In this document: positions 48,101 through 59,900 of the stretch, one piece after another
Layout of the letters: each line of letters starts with the position of its first letter
Numbering within the stretch: position 1 is the stretch's first letter
Assembly (NCBI GenBank): GCA_032622095.1
Contig: CP136068.1
Span: 52,882,443 to 52,946,442 of the forward strand
Direction of reading: 5' to 3'
Origin: Siphonodentalium dalli
Taxonomy: Eukaryota; Mollusca; Scaphopoda; Gadilida; Siphonodentaliidae
Length of the DNA: 64,000 nt
Made by a program: the position numbers and the translations under genes
The notes under the pieces: model-generated
What the model saw: only the letters and a program-made list of their open reading frames with translations
Databases searched by the model: none
What the model was told of the DNA's origin: nothing

Positions 48101-50923
48101 ATATAGACCTCGGATATCCGCAGTTTCGTTCATGCTTAATCCAAAATGCTATGGTCGGGGGCAAATGCCACGCGACAGCATACCTCTTGTTGAACTCATT
48201 ATTATCTAAACATTTCCCAAGGGAACTACTCATCAATGAGAATTTAGTAAAGAAAGAGTTACAGTGACTTGACTTGTTTATCATTCACATCATGTTTTCT
48301 TTATATATTACATGGTTGTTATGCCCATGAAAATTATCCCAATACTAATTACTAATTGTAATTTTGTAATTGTGATTTTTCTAAATCTCACTATTAATAT
48401 AAATTATTGGATTAAAATTGAATACTGTTTAAAACTAGAATGCTTTTCCTATTTATCTGAAACAAGAAGAAATATTTGAGTGAGAACAAGTCTGAGTTTA
48501 GTGTGCCTGTCATTTGCAGAATGAGGTCCCCAGAGGGTGAATTTAGTGACGCTATCCCGCATAGCAGGCTAGCATCACCAAATTAACCCTCTGGGGACCT
48601 CATTCTGCATGGTGTCATCTGCTATGGGGGATAGCGTCACTAAATTCACCCTCTGTGGACCTCATTCTGCAAATGACAGGCACACTAAACTCAAGCTTGT
48701 GTGAGAAGAATTTGATGAAATATTTTATGTTTATCTCTTGTTTTGTTTGACTCTTTAGATAAAAGAGCTTTCTTCTTAGTCAGTACATCAAAAGCTGGTC
48801 CTCAGATTTATGAACTCGTAGCCAACTCTATAGGAGATAGAAACAAGTGAGTAATATACATATATATTATATCTCAGTTGACTTTCTTGCATTCTGATCG
48901 GCTGCATACTGCTATACTATTTCCAATAAAATTCTTGTTTTCTATTAATAGTACTAGTAGCCGACTCACCTCACACAATCATATAAATAAATTACATGAA
49001 CACATGGCCAATCTGAAAGTATTTTGTATATTACTTGTTGCTATATCATCAGACTTTCCAGTGAATTTTAATAATCTTGTGCCAGTTCTGAGTTATCCAG
49101 AGTATTTAAAACTTTTCTGTTTCTTTAGTTTGTCAAATGGACAGTCCTAACCTTTAACTTCCTATTCTGTTTTGTATCAAATATTAATGTTCTCAAATTT
49201 TTTCTGAAATGTCTTCGCTAGCAATTAATTTTTAGAAAAAAATATATTAATAATAACGTCATTTTACCCAGTGATCGCCATAGATTGTACAAATTGAGAA
49301 CAGTTTGCAAAAATTGTGGCCAATAACATTCTGACAAGATCAGTCGCAGAATAATTGTGACAGCAAGTCAGTTAGATTAACATCCAATTTGGGGTGCTAT
49401 TGTTAGATACTTGCTCTGCTTCAATATACAATCAAGACACCTTCATAGTATCTGAAGCCCGTTTTTTAAATATTTTAATGGTTAGGCGAAATAAATAGAT
49501 ATTCTGGTGTTCTCAGGCACCTTCCTTGTCACTGAAATTTTCATTTAAAATTACTTTTTTCCAATATTTTCTGTTAGAAATATTGGATTTGAAAAACAAA
49601 AATGAATTTCTGGTGTATGTTTTCCATATTTTGAGAACAAATATAAATAAATATATCCTCCCTCCTTCATCTCAAAATTGAGATCTAATTGCCTGAGAAC
49701 ACAGATATTTAATTTTATGGCCTTACAGAAATTAGCAATGCTATAGATGTTTATAAACTAAGGAAAGTAACTGAAACTAAAAGTGAGCGATTATAAATAT
49801 ATTTTCATTGTTTGCTGAAAGTACAATTTTAATGTTTTTTTTTTTAGATGGTTTACAGAAATTAACAATGCTATAGATGTATATAAACAAAGAAAAATAA
49901 CTGAAACTAAAAAGGAGGAGCCGGAGGAGATTATTGTTGAGGAGCGTGATAAGATTCAGATTGCACCAGGCAGCAGAAAGTATGTTTTAACTTTTATAGT
50001 CTATAGACGGGACATAATTGTTATGTGATAAGATCATTATATTTCAGCAGGAAGCATGTTTTATAGTCTTTTGATGGTGGGATAAGATTCAGTCGCACCA
50101 GGCAGCAGAAAGTATGTGTTTCCATTAGTACAGTCTATTGAAGCTGATTTGAATGGAAAAACTTAGATGCAAGAGAGAACAAATAATATTCATTACCACT
50201 CTACAATCGACACTTTCATAATTTATTTTTAAATGATTTGTTTTTTTTCTTCAAATAATATTATAAGCATACAAGTAAAAATCACTCCATTATAAGAACA
50301 CACAAGTGAAAAACACTCGCTTCTAAGCCGTTTAGGTGTCTAAATATTTGGGACGTTAATTTCACTCTTAGTAAAATTGAGGAGGGAATTTTTTTCTAAT
50401 TCTCTAAAATGCTAGGCATTAATATCCCTTCCATGACTGGAGCTTCCTGAAATTTTCCGAAAAACCCTTCGCCAATGAATACTCTCATATATATGAGCCT
50501 CGTATACCATATATAAGAGAATACATTGGCCTAACAATATTTATCTTGACCTTGTAAGCCAGTGAATTCTCTTATGTATATTCGAGGCTCCCTATGGGAT
50601 CTTTAATACTGCGCAGCTCCCGTCATGAAAGGGATATTAATGATCCTCTCTCATTCCACAGGCAATCAACTCCAGAGCCTCCAGCTGAAATAAAGGAGGC
50701 TGAGGATCATAGTTACGAGAATGTCGAGGAGACGAATCAGGACGAGCCAGACCTGGTGCAGCCGGATTGTGTCATCATTTCAGATGTCACGATGGCGGAT
50801 GCTGAGAGCGTACTATCGCCAATAGGTAACATAGCATCAGATTTATATCGATGTCATACAATATTAATGCTCTAGTTTCCCTTTCATTTCAGCAAATATT
50901 TATGTATATTTACATATGTATGT

Positions 50924-50964
<41 letters not shown>

Positions 50965-53900
50965 TAAAATATTTATCAGAAAAACTGGCCGTTCCAGGTT
51001 AAAACTGTCAAGTTTTGCTCATAAAATGAAATTCCTGAAGTGTGGTTATTGCAGTAAAAATAAGGGTACTTGGTATAAGTTGGATATTAAATTAATTACT
51101 TAACTTATCGCTGTCTTTTTGAATGCAGATGTCTGCCATTGTAGTGAGAATCGCATTCAAAATCCAATTACATGATCTTGAAATTTAAAGACCCACATAA
51201 TGTTCGCAATTTCAATTATTGAAGATATGGCTTATGTCTGCATAAAGAGCATTCAAATTGAGTAATATGCACATGCCCATTATGGGCCACGAGTATTCAA
51301 CCCTTTCATGATGGGATCTTCCTGACTTTTTTTGCGAAAACCCTGTGCCAATGCATTCTCTTATACCATTCTCTTATATATGCAAGTCGACCATAGGTTA
51401 AAGAATGTAAGAAAACATTATAAAAAATTGATAAAGAATGTAAGAAAAAATTATAAAATTGCTAAAAAATGTTAGAAAAGATGATAAAATTGTTAAAGAA
51501 TATAAGAAAAAATTATCAAAATTGTTATAGAATGGTAAGAATTTTTTTTTTAAAAGATTATAAAAATTGTTAAAGAATATAACATTATAAACCCTGTGCC
51601 AATGCATTCTCTTATATATGTGAGGAGACATATGGTCGACTCGCATATATAAGAGAATTCATTGGCACAGGGTTTATAATGTTGCGCCAGGGCAGCTCCC
51701 ATCATGAAAGGGATAAACCTTTTGATATTCGACAAATTTCGTCTTCAGATTTGAATTGAAGATGTACATATTTCTGACCAAATGTCATCAGGTAACTACC
51801 CATGCTGCTATTATCTAAGGACATTAAGCATCTTCTTCTCTTGTGTCACTTTAATACAGTGAGAAGTCATTCAAATAATATCTGTTTATTTAATAAAAAT
51901 AGTAGTGGAAAGAGTAAATTTCTATATCCTAAAAACAGGATTCGTCACTCGTAAAAAAACAAAATGTTGTAACGTTATGTGTGCCTTTAATTGCTGGTAA
52001 TAAATTGCATGTCTTATTTTGAATGGATGATTATAGAGAATATGATATCAATTATATAATTATTATGATTACAGAAATCTGAGATTCTATTCTATCCTCT
52101 CTTCTCTCTAATCTCTTCACTTCATCATATGTTTATACCTACCACATGTTTATTCCCCATGGTATTCACACATTAATATGAAATTTCTGCATGCCCAAGA
52201 TATATTCTCATTATATGCACTTTCATGTTACGATATTAAGAAAAAAACTTTAAATTGACAACTGAAAATATATATATTGGTGTTTTGTGAACAATAAATT
52301 ATTCTCATATGATCTTTTGAAAAATTGAAGAAGTAAAAAGTAATTGTTCTATGTCATTTAGAATTCAGGCCTTCTTCAGGAAAAACAAATACTTATTACA
52401 TATACAAGGAATAATAAGAGGGCGAGATAACCATCCGGGGAGGACATCAGTTACATGGAATATCCTATAAACCCAGCTATCCCCAGACTGATGAGATATA
52501 CTTTATTGAATCAATGATTTTCAAGATATTTCACTCTGAAATATTTTGAGGTTGAAGTTCATCTTAAAACTCAGTTACTCACGACTGAGCTTCTATTCCT
52601 TCCTAAGTTCTCTCTTTGTTTCTCCTATAATGATCATGAGTATCCATGTACTAACATAGACGTCACTCTCTCTAAACAGGTGGATGGATATACCAGCCTT
52701 TATAAGAAGGCCTTTACTGTAACCTTATATGGCGTGTATTCTCTACTAATGCTCATAATTTCATTTTTTTCAGTCTCGTCTTTTTATTTTTGGTAGAATC
52801 TTTGTCAACTCATTACATTTACAAAGAATAATATTTACTTACGTTCTGTATGGTTTTCATATTTTAGAATCGAAGTTTAATTTCTAATGATTTTATGCAT
52901 GCCTAATTCATTTGATGACGTTTATTTTTTCAATATGGCGGTCAGGTCAGGTCATAGAATTTGAGCTAAACCCAGTTTACCCTGAGGTTATTGAGTCAGA
53001 GAGACGGTGCGAGTGTGGATACAAAAGTTTTCTATATCCATAAAAGGAGTCCAAATTTATTTTGAAAATACACTGTTTTAAGCATCTTGATTAATAATGT
53101 TGTGTTTTCTCAAAAAAGTCTTTACATAAAAATCATGTATCACACGCTTATTGGATATTTTCTCTACCCCGATGATATCGACAATAATATAAAAAGAACA
53201 CTATGCTTGTCTATATTCCTCACAAATTCCGTTCTTTGTGTACGTGTCAGTAAATGATCTTTCTGAAAGAATTTTTTTTTACTCAAGTTGACAGATTTCT
53301 CTACCTGTTGTTATTCTCGTATACTGGGCCAGTTATTATTCAAACAAACCTTTTAGTTTCTGCTTGCTTTGCATTGAAGTCGTGCGAGGTTGGAAAACTG
53401 TTTATTTATTTGTTTATTATGCCTGCAGAATTATATTAACAAAGGTTAACCCATTGATGCAATACGTCCAAGTGAAATCCACAATCAACAATAATTCCGA
53501 TTGAGCATAGATAAAAATTTATCAAATTTCAAATATTGTTGCTCGTCATATTGCTTGTTGGAGTAAATATTGGCTGTCTGCATGTTTTCGGAGGGCTACA
53601 ATACTCTATAGAGTTCGCCCGACTGACTTTACTGCTGTTATATATTGCTTATCGGATAGAGCTTTATTTTTTTTTGGACATTTAATGCTCTCGGAATGAT
53701 AATATTCAGTTTCAATTCTTAAGACAATCAGGACATTTCAAAATATTGCCATTAATGGTAGCTGATTGATTTTATTGTTCAAACATTCAATACAGAATGC
53801 CTGAGTAATATTTGCTCACCTATCTCTAGATTGCCATGGCATATCATTAGAAATCTTCCATGTTCACATATAGATGAGTGCTGGCCACGTTTGTTGGAAC

Positions 53901-56900
53901 TTATTATCTGAAAAATGTCCCACCAACGAATATGAATTCTTCTCCACTTGTATTATCTTTTTGTCTGGCTCATATATTCTTACAAATCCCTCCAAATAAA
54001 TAATAGACCATTCCAATGTATACTGTTGTAACTGAGTGGCAGAATCCATTCATTATAGACAGGGATGGTGGTTTGTCTTATGTTGGGTCCTTGACTGGGT
54101 TATACTATCTTGAAGCTCCCAGGATAAAGAAATGGATAAAATTACTTTTCATTTAGTGAGCCGAGGTGGAGAAACGGATTAAGTTACTTTTCATTTAACA
54201 AGCCAGGATGGAGAAACGGATTAAGTTACTTTTAATTTACCAAGCTGGGATGGAGAAACGGATTAAGTTACATTTCATTTAGCTAGCCGGAATTGAGAAA
54301 CAGATTAAGTTTCTTTTTATTTAATGAGCCGGGGTGGAGAAATGGATTAAGTTACTTTTCATTTAATGAGCTGGGATGGAGAAACGGATTAAGTTACTTT
54401 TCATTTAGCATGTAGGGACAGAGAAACGAATAGTTACTTTTTATTTAGTGAACAGGGACAGATAAACAGATATTGTTACTTTTTATTCCGCAAGTAGGGG
54501 AAGACTTGACGTATTGCACCAAAGGCTTACTTTTTACCCTTTTATCATGCATGTAATTCATTCATTCTGATCATCACAGAAAAGATACGACGTCACGGTG
54601 ACATTATTCGAGGCGACCTTCGACAGATGGAGCACCTAGTTGCAGACTATTTGAATATTTCACATCGTGAATACCTCGAATCTGCACAGGTTAGTGTAGA
54701 TAAGTGTAATCTGGGTACAAAAATCAAGTGCCAAAAACTTTCTCTTTTTTTTATGAAAAATAAAACAAATTTGGATTTTGAGTCAATAATTACCTATCAA
54801 GTAAATTGATACTATTAGATAGGCTTAGTGTCAATACTAGAAAGTGTAATCTGGGTACAAAATAAAGTGCAATAAACTATATTGGTCAAATTGTCTAAGA
54901 TTTTGTTTAGAAGTCGAGGAAGTAGATGACAAATTTATTATTATAGATGATTGTAAAAATTATTGTCAGCAAAGTCAGTGATTTTAAGAAATTCAAGTTA
55001 TTTTCTTTTAGAAGTTATTTTATGCACATGCTTAAGGGATTTGAGAAAGAGATGAAAGTCTTTTATGTTTAGCATAACTGAAATGTTTTAGTACAAATTT
55101 GTGCGAAGTTAAATGCTGTAATTATCTTGGAAGTTTCAGAATTTAATATCAATGTTTATTAGCAGGGGAAAATGCAAAGTTTTTAGCTTGTACACAATTC
55201 ACTATGGAGAAACTAGTCTCCAAGATTTCAACGAGTTCCACTTTTATTCCTGTATAGAAAGCGATAAGCAGCCGTGAAGAGGAGGGAGCCGACCCACAGA
55301 GCCTGGTCGTTGGGTCTATGCATTTGAATAACAAGCTTACATCAATGATTAATGACTCATGCCAGGACCTTGTGGTACAACAGGATGATAGTAACGATAG
55401 TATGTTGAATATTTTCCTCTAGTCTCTTTCGATGATACTTCTTTTCACACCTGTATCTCACTCTTCTCTCTGTTCCTTCGTGATGTGTGTCCAGTTTTCA
55501 AGATGTTATACGGTCTCTGTGATTCCTGCCCGTTAGCGGAGATGTGTTACGTGAGAACTGTGCTGTGGTCACTGTTGTCTGGCAGCCGGATTTATAATTT
55601 TTCAAGACTTAACCAATCTGTATGACTTTGCCCCAACTTAAGAGGGTTGATCTAAATCAGTATATACCGTCTGGTCTGGGACCAGTCTAAAGAGATAAAT
55701 GGTGATATTTTATCTATGACATTTGTAAATAAATAATGCATATCAATTTAACAGCAACTCAAAGAATTGAAGTGTGTTTTCTGATTATATTGAATTATAA
55801 CAGGGTTATTGCGTTGAATAATATTTATTGGATCATTGAAGTGTGTTTACTTATTATATTGAATTATAACTGGGTTATTGCATTGAATAATATTTATTGG
55901 ACCATGATAAAGGTGATGTTTATCATGTTGATGAAACATAAGCCTTTTCATTTGTAGCAGTCCACTTCTCCCAATAAATGGATTGGTCAACTTCTTTCTT
56001 TCAAATTCTGGAAAAATGAAAAACTGAGAAGATGTATATGGTACGACCCAACTGGCATCAAGTCTGAACTCCATACATGGAGAATATCGAGTAAATAAAT
56101 AAATAAAGAATTATAAATCCGACTGCCAATGTCTGTACTCTCCTAATGGTGTGATTGTCTTCAGGAAGCTTCAGGATTTAAATCTATTTGACCCCACAAT
56201 TGCTATGTGTTTAAATGGGCATAAAGTGTATAGGACAGATAAAAAATTTAAGTCACATTCTTCAAGAATTTCATTCTGAGTATTGATAGATGGAACTCTA
56301 AACATCTAAGTATATCACCCAAATGATTGCAAGCCACAGTTTGACATGCTCATAAAAATGAAAATTCCACACAAAAACCTTTTGGCAATGAAGAAATGTC
56401 ATTATCCGAGATATCAGGAGAACACTTGTATAACAATAGTAGGTATGTCTTGCATTTGGAAGCAACTTTGTTAATACAAAACAGAATTAAATTTCACCTG
56501 ACTGTGGGAGTCTGAGATGTCACTGAATTCCTGAGATGCCATTAAAGGAAATGGTTTTCTTATGTACTTGAATCTTGCAACCAAGGAACCATGGGCACCC
56601 TGAGTCTTAAGTCTAGAATATGTTATGGAATTTTATTCCTCAGCCAGACGAGTAAGCTGTATTCAGTGTTGTAGGGATAAACTAAACATGACTGGAATGA
56701 CAGGGAAGATTGCTCCACCCAAGGGAACCTCACAGAAATGGCTTTAACCTCTTGAGTAACTCGCACACGAATCACTGGTGTTGGCTGTATGTACTAGCGC
56801 TGGGCGAGCCGCTTAACCAGGTCTTGCTGGATGTGATGCGCTTGAGCGATTTGTTTGATAAACATGATCTGGCTTCATATATTATGCATTTTAGATCATC

Positions 56901-59900
56901 TGGACTTGTCAATGTTGGTCGTTGTATATTTTGGAGATTAGCATGTTTTTATCAGAATTGACTCCTGTAACATAAAGAATTCTATATGTAATGGATACAA
57001 CATGAAAAGTCAAATTTAGTTGGCATCTGAAGTTACTTTTATAAAGGAGTGTGTTTAAATTATTAATTGTTTGAAAGAAATTTAAAATCGGGGTGGATTG
57101 CATGCATATTTTGATGTTTTTATGCTGGATTCAAGGAACTTGCTGCATAATTTTGTATTAATTTATGTAACATTGAATGGAAATAACCAGTATATCCATC
57201 TCATCTTTGTATTTTGTAGAAATAATTAGTTGAATTGTGTCTCGTGACCAATTTTTTCACCAGCTACCTTCTGGGGTAATAATATCTTGTAATATGCAAA
57301 AATTTCACACATTGACATGAATCTAAATGACTGCACTGTGCCGACGCTTCCAGAATGCTCGCTGACGTTTGCTTTACTTTTTGTGACCTCTACTATCTCA
57401 TGCTACATGATATGTTCTCTCACTCGTTGCTGACTCAGGGATAAGGGATTATTGTTAAATGTTTTCACAGTTTGAAATATATTTGATTACTTTAATTAAT
57501 TTGATTAGAAAAATGAATGATTTTACATGATTTAATTTGGTTCGCAACTGAATCAGTTGTCCAAATTTTTAGTAACTGGTTTTTTCATCTGAAATTGTGC
57601 AATGTTAAAAATGATTATGGTTACTTATCATATATTAAGTGGTGTACTTGTTCGGGGGGGGGGGGGGGGGGGGGGGGTGTGTAATCAGGGTGATGAGCCA
57701 TAATACATGCATCTCCCGGAATGTACCTATCTGTTCTTCCTATCTGTAGAAGTGAAGTATTTACCAGGTGAGATGGGGGTATATGAAGATTTGTCTCGCT
57801 TTAAAGATGTTTTGTCTGCTTTTCTTACCTGTACCTTGTCTCATTCAGTCTCGATTTAATTCCTGTAGCACCAGCTCTCTCTTGTGGAGCTATGAGTGTT
57901 CCTTATATGATTTAAACAATTTTTCCACTGTCGAAAGAGCCTCACTTTTCACCCACCACACGATTGTTAGATCATAGGTAACGGCTAATTATGTGTTATG
58001 AGATCATGTTGCCCACAATAGTTATGAAATGATCAAATGATCATAGGCTAGTTTGGAGTCATGAAATTATCAAGTGATCATATGCTAGACTGGAATCCTG
58101 GAAGTAGTGTGTCTGTCATTTGCAAAATGAGGTCCCCAGAGGGTGAATTTAGTGATGCTACCCCGCATAGCGGGCTAGCATCACCAAATTCACCCTCTGG
58201 GAACCTCATTCTGCTGAGGTTAAAGCAGAATGAGGTCCCCAGAGGGTGAATTTGGTAGCGGGCTAGCATCACTAAATTCACCCTCTGGGGACCTCATTCT
58301 GCAAATGACAGACACACTATTTCAAGGCTTGCTAGACTGCAATCCTGGAAATATCTGGAATATCTCAAAACTGCCTCCAGGTCTATAAAAGTCATGACAA
58401 ATAGCACTTTTTTAACCTCACTATGGGAAAGATTTTGAAAAAATTCACCATGTTTCCAGAAGTGTGGAAAGGCATAGAAATCTCCTTAATAGAAATGTGG
58501 TATCTTGAGTACTTAAATTATATAGATAGGGAACTATAAACATAGTCAGTGTCTAAAGTTTGTAAAATTTTGATTTTTATCATTTGCGGGGGTGGGGGGG
58601 GGGGGGGTGCTAAAATTTTGGAAAATATCACTGCCATACTAAATAAAGATACATCCTTTAGCGTTTATTCTGTTCTAAGTTGTGGGCAACATGACATGGC
58701 TTCCAGTAGTTCTTAGAATAGCTAAATATAGAATATTACTAACTATTTTCTTCACAATCTTCTTACAATTCTTTCAAAATTTCTGCCTGCCTTTTTTCTT
58801 TCCCCTTACACAGATTTGTGAGTTTGGATGTATATAAAGTTTAGTATTTATTTGATTTTAAGAAGTTGAAATTAGCAGTGAACCTAATATGTATGGTTGT
58901 TCTAAGCAATTAAAATTAGAGAATAAGATAACAATAAAGAAGAAATGATATAGATTTGAGAAGAGTTCTGAAATGGAATAAAATATACATGGAATGATGG
59001 AAATACTCTCTTATTTATTATAACCCTTTTTTTTACTAAATGGATTCTCCCATCAAATTATAAAAGTAAACTTTGGAATGATCTATTATTCATATGGAGG
59101 GATGTTCAGGAAATATGAATAGATGGCAAACAAGAACAGATACTGGTGATACAAATGAAGATGTATTCCTATTAACTGGTGGGAAACAAGTCTGAGTTTA
59201 GTGTGCCTGTCATTTGCAGAATAAGGTCCCCAGAGGGTGAATTTAGTGACCCTATCCCGCATAGTGGGCTAGCATCACTAAATTTACCCTATGGGGACCT
59301 CATTCTGCTTAGGTCTCATCTCTGGAAAGTTACTTTATTATCAAATTTCTTCACATAGATTCTATTTCTTTTTTAGTTTTAGTTTCTCTCTATCCCCAAA
59401 TTGGCAGACAATGCATAAACGAAGTGCCCAATGGGTGTACATCAAAATATTCACCATTTGTCTATGTCTCCCATAGCCGATGCGGCTTAAGCAGAATGAG
59501 TTTCCATGAGGGTGAATTTGGTGATGCTAGCCCACTATGCTTGATAGCATCACTAAACACACCCTCTGGTGACCTCATTCTGCAAATGACAGGCACACTT
59601 AACTCAGGTTTGGTCGGAAACAACATATGGCAGTTTGTTGAACTTATATCTGAACATTTCTTAAGAGAACTGCTTTTCAATGAGTATTTAGTTAAGAAAC
59701 GGTTAATTTTAACATATATGTTCACATCCAAACATTCAAAATCAACATAGGTTATTAAAAAAAACCTCTATAAAAACAGATCTAACTTTTAAATTTAAAA
59801 TTCACTCTTATATAATCAGATCAGATTGTTAGGCAAGGTTGTGAGAATGCTTGATTTAACCCTTTCAGTGCCAAGTCCGATTTTTCCACCAATGTATCAC

